The position numbers and the translations under genes were made by a program. 57,609 nucleotides of DNA, taken from NCBI GenBank assembly GCA_964480915.1, contig CAYZRS010000033.1, forward strand, positions 1 to 57,609. Reading direction: 5' to 3'. The DNA is from CAWGCE01 sp964480915 (GTDB taxonomy: Bacteria; Planctomycetota; Planctomycetia; Pirellulales; Pirellulaceae). Of this stretch, positions 50,407 through 57,609 are shown in pieces. The notes under the pieces were generated by a model, which had not been told where the DNA came from, did no database searches, and worked only from the letters and a program-made list of their open reading frames with translations. Position 1 is the stretch's first letter. Each line of letters begins with the position of its first letter.

Positions 50407-52311
50407 GTGGTGGCACACGGGCTTCGCAAACGGTTGCGCAATGCTGTTTTCGCTGCGCTCCTACTAGCCACATTGCAAACTACGCCACCCGCCTTCGCGG
50501 CTGAGCTCGACGCCCTGCCCTTGCGCGATGCCGACAACGCTCAACATCAACTGGCCGAATTTCAGTCCGATTTTGTCGTCGTGATTTTCTTGGGACTCGA
50601 CTGCCCGCTTTGCAAATTGTACGCCGAGCGTCTGAACGAACTGGCGACAGAATTCGGTCCTCAGGTTCAGTTTGTGGGTGTCGTGGCCAATCGGGGAGAT
50701 GAACTGAGCGAGATCAGCCAGTTTCAATCCGAATTCCAATTTCAATTCCCCGTCTACAAAGATGTCACCGTCGCGTTCGCCGATGCGCTGAACGCTCGAT
50801 TTAATCCTGAAGTCATCGTGCTCGATCGAGAACGTACCGTTCGTTATCGAGGTCGCATCGACGATCAATACGTCCCGGGACTGTCACGAGAATCGGCAGA
50901 GCAACAAGAACTGCGGTCGGCGCTGCGACAGCTGGTCGGCGGGCAGCCGGTGACCGTCGTCAAAACCAAACCGATCGGCTGCCTCATTCAGCGTCCGGTC
51001 GTCGCCGCGAAACAGGGCGAGCTGACCTATTTTCCTCACGTGCAACCGATCGTTCAAAGGCGATGTGGTACGTGTCACTGCGAACATGGCAAGGCGCCGT
51101 TCGAACTGAGCACCTACGACGACGTCGCCACCTGGAGCGACACGATTCAATTGGTGCTCGAGGAACGTCGCATGCCACCCTGGTTTGCCGATCCGGCGCA
51201 CGGCGATTTCTCCAACGATGCGGCCATCACAGAAATCGAACGGGCCCAGTTGCTGCGCTGGATCAACGACGGAGTGCCGCGAGGGGACGCCGAGCGACCG
51301 GTTTCGACAACAACAAAGTCGCGCCATGCTGCCGAGTGGTCCATTCCGACGCCTAATCTTGTCGTGGGGATGCAGGAGCCGTTTACAGTGCCGGCCACTG
51401 GCACGCTTGAATACCAATACATCCTGATCGACCTCAGTTTCGAAAAAGAGCTCTGGGTCCAAGCGGCCGAAATCAAACCGGGAAATCCCCAGGTAGTCCA
51501 TCACTGCGTCGTGATGCTGGTGCCGCCCCACGGAACTCGATCAGCCAACTACAGCGATGGCTCGCTCTGTTTTGTCGTGGACAGTCTTCCACAGCTGAAC
51601 TTGCCGACCGGCTTGGCGAAAAAAATCCCGGCCGGCTGGCGACTCATGTTCATCATGCACTACACACCGATCGGCAGCGAACAAACCGACCAAACGCAAC
51701 TTGGCCTTCGCCTAGTCGACGCCGACGAAGTCCGTCAAGAGGTAGCGACTCGCATTCTCTACTCAACCGACATTCGGATTCCGCCTCATGAGCCCAATTA
51801 CCGCCGGGAAATAAAACACACCTTCGATCGTGATGTGGATCTGCTGAGCCTGTTCCCGCACATGCACTACCGTGGCAACAAATTTTACTATGAAGTCGCC
51901 TATCCCGATGGCCGGACGGAGACCCTGCTGAATCTCAAAAAGTGGGATTTTAACTGGCAACACAACTACGTCTTTCGCCAACCCAAACGGATACCTGCCG
52001 GTTCTGTGCTGACGACCGTCGGCTTCTATGACAACTCGAAACAAAACGCCGCGAACCCCGACCCGGACGTATGGGTCGAACAGGGCAACCAGACAACGAA
52101 CGAAATGTTCAATGCCTATTTCGACTATGTCGAGGTTGGGCAGGACCTGCAACAGACGCGGACCACTTGGATCGGCGCTGCCGGAGCGTGGATCGATCAC
52201 GGCAATTGGCAGCGTCTGGTCAGCTGCTTGGCGGCCATCGCCCTGATCTACTGGCTCGGTCAATATGGGCCGCAAACCATGGCTAAACGAGGGTGGGCCG
52301 CAAGTCGATGA
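50407..52311 (+). CDS. Redoxin-cytochrome c-copper monooxygenase fusion
   Basis: A 634-residue multidomain exported protein, starting at a GTG at 50407 (a second GTG is adjacent). A signal peptide (about 10-30) is followed by a redoxin/thioredoxin-like domain with C66-P-L-C69, a c-type haem motif C220-G-T-C-H224 with a possible axial Met256, and a C-terminal domain with the copper sites of type II ascorbate-dependent monooxygenases: H365-H366 and H418 (CuH-like), H485 and H487 with M567 (CuM-like, in PHMHY and NEMFNAYF). A hydrophobic helix near 606-623 anchors the C-terminus. It is translationally coupled (ATGA) to the NHL gene. Confidence 0.85.
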   Translation: MVAHGLRKRLRNAVFAALLLATLQTTPPAFAAELDALPLRDADNAQHQLAEFQSDFVVVIFLGLDCPLCKLYAERLNELATEFGPQVQFVGVVANRGDELSEISQFQSEFQFQFPVYKDVTVAFADALNARFNPEVIVLDRERTVRYRGRIDDQYVPGLSRESAEQQELRSALRQLVGGQPVTVVKTKPIGCLIQRPVVAAKQGELTYFPHVQPIVQRRCGTCHCEHGKAPFELSTYDDVATWSDTIQLVLEERRMPPWFADPAHGDFSNDAAITEIERAQLLRWINDGVPRGDAERPVSTTTKSRHAAEWSIPTPNLVVGMQEPFTVPATGTLEYQYILIDLSFEKELWVQAAEIKPGNPQVVHHCVVMLVPPHGTRSANYSDGSLCFVVDSLPQLNLPTGLAKKIPAGWRLMFIMHYTPIGSEQTDQTQLGLRLVDADEVRQEVATRILYSTDIRIPPHEPNYRREIKHTFDRDVDLLSLFPHMHYRGNKFYYEVAYPDGRTETLLNLKKWDFNWQHNYVFRQPKRIPAGSVLTTVGFYDNSKQNAANPDPDVWVEQGNQTTNEMFNAYFDYVEVGQDLQQTRTTWIGAAGAWIDHGNWQRLVSCLAAIALIYWLGQYGPQTMAKRGWAASR

Positions 52312-53417
52312 TCTCATTCTTCAAACCGACCGAATCCGACCAGCGCGGGCAAGTCATGCTGATCGCGGCGACGCTGATACTGTGTGCGCTGTTGATCAAG
52401 ACTCCACTGATCGCGATGGCGACCGGTCAGCGGACCCGTTCCCCTGCCGAGTTCGTGCCGTACACGTTTCCCAAGGTGAACCTGGGGGCCTGCTATCGGC
52501 CGGTGGCCTGGCCACTGGCGACACCTGAGATCGCTTGGGGAGCGGTCACCGGCGTCGCTGTCGACTCGGATGACCATGTCTGGGTCTGCACAACCGGCAC
52601 GCCTCCGGTACTCGTGTTTGACGATGCCGGCCTGCCGATCGCTAGCTGGGGCGACGAATATTTGAGCGGCGCACATCAACTGCGGCTTGATCAACAGGGC
52701 TTTGTCTGGGTGGTCGACTCGCAGCAACATACGGTACAGAAATTTTCGCGCCGCGGTGAACGGCAACTGCTGATTGGTACGCCCCATATGCCCGGGTGTG
52801 ACGAAACGCATTTCAACGAACCGACCGATGTCGCGATCGCAACCGACGGTTCGGTTTTCATTGCCGACGGCTATCGCAACGGGCGCATCGTCCATTACGA
52901 CAGCCAAGGTAGATTCCTAAAAAGCTGGGGCACCCAAGGCATCGCCACGGGCGAACTGAGCTTACCCCATTCGATCGTGATCGATTCGCAAGATCGACTC
53001 TATGTGGCAGAGCGGTGCAATGGGCGCATTCAGGTGTTTGATCGAGAAGGAACATCGCTGGCCCTGTGGCAAAACCTGGTCATCCCCTGGGGACTATCGA
53101 TCGACGCGCAAGACCAATTGTGGGTCTGCGGATCGTCCCCAGCCGCCTGGCATCAACAGGACGTCGCCTTGGGGACGCCTCCTCAAGACCAATTGCTGAT
53201 CAAATTCGACACGACCGGCCGGGCGCTGCAGCAGTGGCGTGTTCCCAAGGGAGACGATGGCGCAGAGCAGTTTGGCGAGCTGAACAGTGTTCACTGTATC
53301 GCTGAGGCTCAGGATGGTTCGCTCTATTGCGGCGATTGCAAAGCGAATCGAGTCATTCGATTGGTGCCGGTGGGAACCGAACCGCTAACCGAACCGCTAA
53401 TGGAATCGAACCGCTAA
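52308..53417 (+). CDS. NHL propeller protein resembling PAL lyase
   Basis: A 369-residue protein. The ATG at 52308 overlaps the TGA of the preceding gene; an upstream GTG would extend it by 5 codons. An N-terminal hydrophobic segment (LIAATLILCALLIK) is a signal or anchor. At least five NHL blades follow, such as PTDVAIATDGSVFIADGYRNGRIVHYD and PHSIVIDSQDRLYVAERCNGRIQVFD. These align with peptidyl-hydroxyglycine alpha-amidating lyase: possible zinc ligands H123, H221 and H329, plus Y189 and R236. The Arg of the first PAL blade is not seen (Thr at the site). The gene ends in a tandem repeat. Confidence 0.85.
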   Translation: MISFFKPTESDQRGQVMLIAATLILCALLIKTPLIAMATGQRTRSPAEFVPYTFPKVNLGACYRPVAWPLATPEIAWGAVTGVAVDSDDHVWVCTTGTPPVLVFDDAGLPIASWGDEYLSGAHQLRLDQQGFVWVVDSQQHTVQKFSRRGERQLLIGTPHMPGCDETHFNEPTDVAIATDGSVFIADGYRNGRIVHYDSQGRFLKSWGTQGIATGELSLPHSIVIDSQDRLYVAERCNGRIQVFDREGTSLALWQNLVIPWGLSIDAQDQLWVCGSSPAAWHQQDVALGTPPQDQLLIKFDTTGRALQQWRVPKGDDGAEQFGELNSVHCIAEAQDGSLYCGDCKANRVIRLVPVGTEPLTEPLMESNR

Positions 53418-53468
53418 CCGAACCGAACCACTATCGGCCCCGAACCGTTGGCATAGCCGAACCGCTGC
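53375..53468. repeat. Degenerate 12 bp direct repeat (ACCGAACCGCTA)
   Basis: Several direct copies of a 12 bp unit (AACCGAACCGCT) run through the 3' end of the NHL gene and past its stop (TAA at 53415), with degenerate copies up to about 53468. The repeat encodes the C-terminal TEPLTEPL residues of the protein. Confidence 0.75.
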
Positions 53469-53488
53469 CGGAAGGCCACAGGATCGCC

Positions 53489-54031
53489 TTAGTCGTCCAG
53501 TGGTTCGAAGCGCTGGGCGTGTCGATTTTTTCGCACCCTCGTGCCATCAAACACGCGTCCATTCATGGCGATGTAGACGCCGGGCCCTTGGCTGAGCACG
53601 GCCCCAATCGCGCAGCCGATATTGAATTCGGCATCGGAGACGCGAAAGCGAGCTGGCGTCATGGAGCCCGTCATGACGATCGTCTTGTCGGTTACCGAAG
53701 AGAGGGCTTGCGCCGTTTCGGGCATCGTGTCGGTGCCATGAGTGATCACCACGCGCTGCTCTTGAACCGCCTCGACGCGGCGCTTGATGAGCTGTCGATC
53801 CTCTTCGGTCATGTCGAGGCTGTCTTTGCGCATGATCGATTCGATTTCAAAATCGAACGTCACGCCCGCTTCGCGAAAGATCATTTCGATCTGCGGCTCG
53901 CCGACTTTAAAATCACTCTTGGCATCAAAGTAGACTTTGTCGATCGTGCCACCGCATGAGAAAATGCGAATCTTCGGATGGGGGTCTGACTTCCCCAGAT
54001 TTTCGCCCGATCGCGGCTCTGCAGAATTCAT
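53489..54031 (-). CDS. Single-domain asparaginase-like protein
   Basis: A 180-residue protein whose sequence covers only the N-terminal half of an L-asparaginase. Both catalytic Thr regions of the type I/II family are present, FSCGGTIDK (first Thr) and ITHGTDTMPET (second Thr with following Asp), and VMTGSMTPARF stands near the site of the usual Lys. The C-terminal domain that completes the dimeric active site is missing. The start ATG at 54031 overlaps the DinB stop (ATGA); a start 10 codons upstream is less likely. It may still bind amide or have lost activity. Confidence 0.85.
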   Translation of the reverse strand: MNSAEPRSGENLGKSDPHPKIRIFSCGGTIDKVYFDAKSDFKVGEPQIEMIFREAGVTFDFEIESIMRKDSLDMTEEDRQLIKRRVEAVQEQRVVITHGTDTMPETAQALSSVTDKTIVMTGSMTPARFRVSDAEFNIGCAIGAVLSQGPGVYIAMNGRVFDGTRVRKNRHAQRFEPLDD

Positions 54032-54528
54032 ACGCTGGGCATCCCTTGAACTCGGCGCCAAGTGCTTAGTTGCCCCAGGTGGAGATTTTCATGATTCAGC
54101 ATGAGGTAGGGCAAGGCAATGCCGGCCTTCGGCATGACCTCTTTCCAACGTGGCAAGGTGATCGTTTGCTGCAGAAGGTCTTTTGGGGCTTCCGAGAGGG
54201 CTTGAGCAATCCGTTCATGGCCGGTCGTAAACGTGGCCACGAGTTCCGCCTTTGACGGGTAGAGACTGGCGTCCGCGGCTGGTTTCGACATCATTCCGAA
54301 AGGATGTTCCTTCGGATCGTCAAACGTTTGCCCCGCGACGATCGCCTCGATCACCGACAGGTAAGCATTCAAGTGGCTGAGCACCCAGGCCGGGTGATTG
54401 GACGGCGCCTGGCCTGCGGGGGCCGGCTGAGCGACCATCTGCTCGTCCGACAGATCACTGACCAATTTGGGGCCGTAGTCGGCATTTTTATTCCAACCAA
54501 ACAACAACCCTTCAATCGCAATCGACAT
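54028..54528 (-). CDS. DinB family protein
   Basis: A 166-residue four-helix-bundle protein of the DinB/YfiT-like family. His residues that could bind a divalent metal are seen in NHPAWVLSHLNAYL and in LNHENLHLGQLSTWRR near the C-terminus, the latter being the family signature. Such proteins are often thiol-dependent enzymes or of unknown activity. It is translationally coupled to the asparaginase-like gene, sharing the ATGA, so they form a two-gene unit on the minus strand. Confidence 0.88.
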   Translation of the reverse strand: MSIAIEGLLFGWNKNADYGPKLVSDLSDEQMVAQPAPAGQAPSNHPAWVLSHLNAYLSVIEAIVAGQTFDDPKEHPFGMMSKPAADASLYPSKAELVATFTTGHERIAQALSEAPKDLLQQTITLPRWKEVMPKAGIALPYLMLNHENLHLGQLSTWRRVQGMPSV

Positions 54529-54828
54529 CGCGTAGGCTCCTCCTGCTCGCTCGCTTTTTCAAAAACTCGGCCATCTCGGGATGAATTCCCGTTATAGCGA
54601 CTTGGCCGCTTCCAAAGAATCGTACGAGCCGTGCGAGTTGTGCTTATCCACAATCGACTCTTGCACTAGAATGGGCCGCTCGCACTGCGAGGCGACCGTT
54701 GCGAAAATGAGCAGATCCTGTCTCCTCGCTGTTTGACTCTCGCCCGATACCATTCGACCGATTCGCCACCGCGGTCGGTAAAAACGCCTCGATGAAATTG
54801 CCGGACTCGGCCGAATAAGGAACTTCAC
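54529..54828. other. Region between DinB and aspS
   Basis: A 300 bp divergent spacer. The minus-strand frame inside it has no protein-like features, and I see no tRNA or T-box-like stem. The ribosome site AAGGAAC for aspS lies at its 3' end. Confidence 0.5.
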
Positions 54829-56607
54829 GTGTTACGAACGCACACCTGCGGCGAATTGACAATCGCTGAAAACGGGTCTGAGATCACCATTTGCGGCTGG
54901 GTCGATAGCAGCCGTGACCACGGCGGGACGCTTTTCATCGACCTGCGTGATCGCTATGGCAAGACTCAGGTCGTCGTAGGTGGCGTCGACGAAGCGATGT
55001 TGAACCTGGCACGCAACCTGCGAAACGAAGATGTCGTCCAGGTCCGCGGCCAAGTGGCACCGCGGCCAGAAGGGACGATCAACCCGAAACTGAAGACGGG
55101 CGAAATCGAAATCCATACGACCGAATTGGTCGTTCTCAACAAATCGAAAACGCCGCCGTTCACTCCAGGTCAAATCGATCTACCAGGTGAAGATTTACGG
55201 TTGAAGCATCGCTACCTCGACCTGCGTCGACCATCGATGCAGGAAATGCTGGTCCTTCGTGATCGCATTACGAAAGAGATGCGAGATTACCTTTCGGAAC
55301 AAGATTTCATCGATGTGGAGACACCGATCTTGGGCCGGAGTACGCCGGAAGGAGCCCGCGATTACTTGGTACCTAGCCGAATTCATGAAGGCGAATTCTA
55401 CGCGTTGCCCCAGTCGCCGCAGCTCTACAAGCAGATCCTCATGATCGCTGGCTACGATCGGTACTATCAAATTGCTCGCTGCTTCCGCGATGAAGACTTG
55501 CGAGCCGACCGCCAGCCCGAGTTTACGCAATTGGATATCGAAATGTCCTTTGTCGACGCGGATGACATTTTGGGCATGATCGACGGACTTGTGGCGAGGC
55601 TCTCGAAGAACATCTTGGGCAAAGAGCTGAAACTCCCCCTGCCCCGCATGACTTACGACGAAGCGATGGAACGTTTTGGGCACGACGCACCCGACCTCCG
55701 CTTCGGCATGGAGCTCATCGATTGCACCGACATCGCGTCGAAGACCGAATTCCGAGTTTTTCGCGGGGCGGCCGATCGTGGTGGACGCGTCCGAGCAATC
55801 AATGCGGAAGGTGCCGCGGATAAGTACTCACGGCGACGAATCGATGACTTGACCGAATACGTGAAGCAAGATTTTGGGGCGAAAGGACTCGCTTGGTGCA
55901 AGGTCGATGAGGAGGGCAATTTGGCAGCCCCCATCGTGAAGAACTTGGAACCGGAAGTGCTGGCCGATCTTAAGGAACGGATGGACGCCAAACCGGGCGA
56001 CCTGCTGTTGTTCGTCGCCGATGAATGGGAGGTGACGTGCCGAGCGCTGAATGGGCTGCGGAAGAAATTGGGAGCTGAATTAGAATTATACGATCCCAAT
56101 GAAATGCACTTCTCTTGGATCATCGAATTCCCGATGTTCGAGTTTGATGACGAGAACAAACGGTGGGTTGCCATGCATCATCCATTCACGGCGCCCCGTC
56201 CTCAGGATCTTGAGAAACTCGATTCCGATCCCAAAGCGGCGAGGGCCGTTGCCTATGACTTGGTCATCAACGGCTTTGAAGCGGGCGGCGGTACGATCCG
56301 AATTCATGATTCGGAAACGCAGCAGAAAGTTTTTGGCCTGCTCGGCATGGACGAAGCCTCGGCCGAAGAGAGGTTCGGCTTCTTGCTGGAGGCACTCCAA
56401 TTCGGCGCACCGCCCCACGGCGGCATCGCGCTGGGATTGGACCGCGTCGTCATGCTGTTCGGTGGACGCGACAACATTCGCGAAGTGATTGCCTTCCCCA
56501 AGACACAGAAGGCAGCCGATATGATGACGCAAGCGCCCGGGGAGGTCGACAACGAGCAGCTGGACGAACTGCACATCGCCATTCAGCGATCCACAGAAGA
56601 ATCCTAG
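54829..56607 (+). CDS. aspS: Aspartyl-tRNA synthetase
   Basis: A 592-residue class II aminoacyl-tRNA synthetase, full length for the bacterial type. It starts with GTG, with AAGGAAC about 8 bp upstream. The anticodon-binding OB fold is at about 1-105, the class II core includes motif 2 (YYQIARCFRDEDLRADRQPEFTQLD) and motif 3 (GGIALGLDRVVMLFGG), and the bacterial GAD insertion is at about 285-420. Residues His31 and Gly82 match those linked to a relaxed, non-discriminating recognition of tRNA-Asn as well as tRNA-Asp in Pseudomonas-type enzymes. Its stop overlaps that of the convergent regulator gene. Confidence 0.95.
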   Translation: MLRTHTCGELTIAENGSEITICGWVDSSRDHGGTLFIDLRDRYGKTQVVVGGVDEAMLNLARNLRNEDVVQVRGQVAPRPEGTINPKLKTGEIEIHTTELVVLNKSKTPPFTPGQIDLPGEDLRLKHRYLDLRRPSMQEMLVLRDRITKEMRDYLSEQDFIDVETPILGRSTPEGARDYLVPSRIHEGEFYALPQSPQLYKQILMIAGYDRYYQIARCFRDEDLRADRQPEFTQLDIEMSFVDADDILGMIDGLVARLSKNILGKELKLPLPRMTYDEAMERFGHDAPDLRFGMELIDCTDIASKTEFRVFRGAADRGGRVRAINAEGAADKYSRRRIDDLTEYVKQDFGAKGLAWCKVDEEGNLAAPIVKNLEPEVLADLKERMDAKPGDLLLFVADEWEVTCRALNGLRKKLGAELELYDPNEMHFSWIIEFPMFEFDDENKRWVAMHHPFTAPRPQDLEKLDSDPKAARAVAYDLVINGFEAGGGTIRIHDSETQQKVFGLLGMDEASAEERFGFLLEALQFGAPPHGGIALGLDRVVMLFGGRDNIREVIAFPKTQKAADMMTQAPGEVDNEQLDELHIAIQRSTEES

Positions 56608-57290
56608 CTTTCCCCGATTTCGGCCGTTGCCAGCAGCGATCTTTCCGGAAATTGAATCCGACATCGATCGAACAGATTGTGCATCGAATGCAGCGTGATG
56701 GCACGCGTCATGGCGGCCGTGTTATTGACGCCTAGTGTTGCGTAGGCTTGCCTTCGATATTTCTCGACGGTCTTCACCGAGAGTTGCATACGTGAGGCGA
56801 TTTGCTTGTTCGGAACCCCAATGGCAGCCATGCCAACGATCTCCTTTTCGGTCTCTTTCAGCCGATGATAGAGCTCGTGATACCTCCTCGCCTCATGAAT
56901 TTTTCGCACGTTGGGAACCAGCGTAAACGCATCCGAAATCACTTCGCACAGCGCCCGTTGCGTCAAAGGGAGTTCGACACAATTGACGACGCCGCTGCGC
57001 ATTGCAGCGACCACCTCGGAAGCGATGAGCGTCTCCATCATCAAAACGGTTGGTAGGGCGAACTGATTCGTTTTCAGAGCGTCAACAAACTGCAACGCTC
57101 CCATGTCGGGTAAGGTCTTGGCAAGGAGGAGACAGACCTCTCGGTCTTCGCGAATGTTGAATTGCTTGAAGAACGCATCACCAGAAGAGTAGGACTCGAC
57201 GCCATACCCTAGATTTCTTGCCATCTCTGAAATCTCGACAGCACTTTCATCACTGGAGACAACTGCAATTACTCGACTTCCACCATCCAT
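56604..57290 (-). CDS. LuxR/FixJ-type response regulator with degenerate receiver
   Basis: A 228-residue protein with a receiver-like domain (1-125) and a LuxR/NarL-type helix-turn-helix (about 140-205, ETEKEIVGMAAIGVPNKQIASRMQLSVKTVEKYRRQAY). The receiver lacks key residues: the phospho-accepting Asp is replaced by Ala57 (LLLAKTLPDMG), the conserved Thr/Ser region reads VLMMET, and the Lys site reads ELP with Leu107. Only one acidic residue is clear in the N-terminal pocket. It therefore probably works without phosphorylation. It is convergent with aspS; the regulated genes are unknown. Confidence 0.9.
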   Translation of the reverse strand: MDGGSRVIAVVSSDESAVEISEMARNLGYGVESYSSGDAFFKQFNIREDREVCLLLAKTLPDMGALQFVDALKTNQFALPTVLMMETLIASEVVAAMRSGVVNCVELPLTQRALCEVISDAFTLVPNVRKIHEARRYHELYHRLKETEKEIVGMAAIGVPNKQIASRMQLSVKTVEKYRRQAYATLGVNNTAAMTRAITLHSMHNLFDRCRIQFPERSLLATAEIGES

Positions 57291-57609
57291 CGTCTTCTCC
57301 CGTGCCTATGATCATGATGTGCTGCGTTCAACTCCTACCCTTGCTGTTTCGACACCGTATGCTTTTCGTAACAGTATGGGAATAGACTTTCGAAACTCAA
57401 AAACACAACTGGCGCCAATTCTCCCAACCATAGAGGGGCGAGAAGGAATCGACGGCGTCACATTCGAGCGTTAGGTCTCGCTTCGGTTTCCCCCTATTTT
57501 TCCTGCAGTAAGTCGACACCTAGCGCAACGGACATCGGCAGGACGATGCCCCATCGAGGGTTGTCCCTAAGATTGCGACTTTTTTGAAGAAAGTGACCGG
57601 CGGTACTAG
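57291..57609. other. Upstream region of the FixJ-type regulator
   Basis: The last 319 bp of the window. It holds the promoter region of the regulator. I see no convincing gene or RNA; a TTTCGAA palindrome lies near 57389-57395. The sequence beyond the window is unknown. Confidence 0.4.

Noticed and set aside
54592..54828. Minus-strand frame upstream of aspS as a small gene
   Set aside because: It has no family match and occupies the aspS promoter and ribosome site region on the opposite strand.

Overview
The window comes from a planctomycete, most likely a Pirellulaceae-type marine member (Rhodopirellula/Blastopirellula relatives). The evidence is internal. A secreted protein carries the planctomycete LEDRRLLA-type N-terminal motif, and three surface proteins share the same duplicated dockerin-like repeat (two end in PEP-CTERM tails). 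There is a DUF1559 pseudopilin-like protein, an ECF sigma factor overlapping a Ser/Thr kinase gene, a second kinase with a long repeat-rich tail, and frequent N-terminal lipoprotein signals. No plasmid, phage, transposase or CRISPR sequence was seen, so this reads as ordinary chromosome with lineage-specific accessory genes.

Region 1 (1-13.9 kb, all minus strand) is a respiratory complex I operon transcribed nuoI, DUF2203 gene, nuoA, C, D, H, J, K, L, M, N, a small unknown gene, tatD. nuoB, nuoE, nuoF and nuoG are absent and nuoI sits at the front. NuoL carries a histidine-rich insertion, and NuoA and NuoN have extra loops. A sigma-70-like promoter with two inverted repeats precedes nuoI. Region 2 (14.3-19.3 kb) holds csrA with a GGA-containing leader hairpin, tRNA-Glu(TTC), a TPR lipoprotein, pyroglutamyl-peptidase, a bacterial PH-domain protein, a PDZ protein and an orphan HAMP-like membrane protein.

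Region 3 (19.3-24.1 kb) encodes a large reprolysin-like metalloprotease and a DUF1559 protein. Region 4 (24.1-30 kb) is an amino-acid catabolism block: an SDR, phenylalanine 4-monooxygenase, then E2 and a fused E1 alpha/beta of a branched-chain 2-oxoacid dehydrogenase type, divergent from an Lrp/AsnC regulator with palindromic sites between them, the same arrangement as bkdR-bkd in Pseudomonas. Region 5 (30-46.5 kb) has a glycosyltransferase/acetyltransferase pair, a Ser/Tyr-rich secreted protein, a Ser/Thr kinase, a lysine-rich protein gene interrupted by a 100-N assembly gap, PEP-CTERM and FG-GAP surface proteins, a DUF2807 lipoprotein, an acidic PDZ protein, a cupin, a zinc-ribbon protein, a TPR lipoprotein and an acyltransferase-3.

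Region 6 (46.5-57.6 kb) has the kinase/ECF sigma pair, a cytochrome P460-like protein, and the most notable locus: a redoxin + cytochrome c + copper monooxygenase fusion with counterparts of all six copper ligands of eukaryotic PHM, translationally coupled to an NHL propeller that resembles the PAL lyase. Together they look like a split, membrane-associated bacterial relative of the peptide-amidating enzyme PAM. The region ends with an asparaginase-domain/DinB pair, aspS with residues of the non-discriminating type, and a FixJ/NarL-type regulator whose receiver domain has lost its phosphorylation residues.
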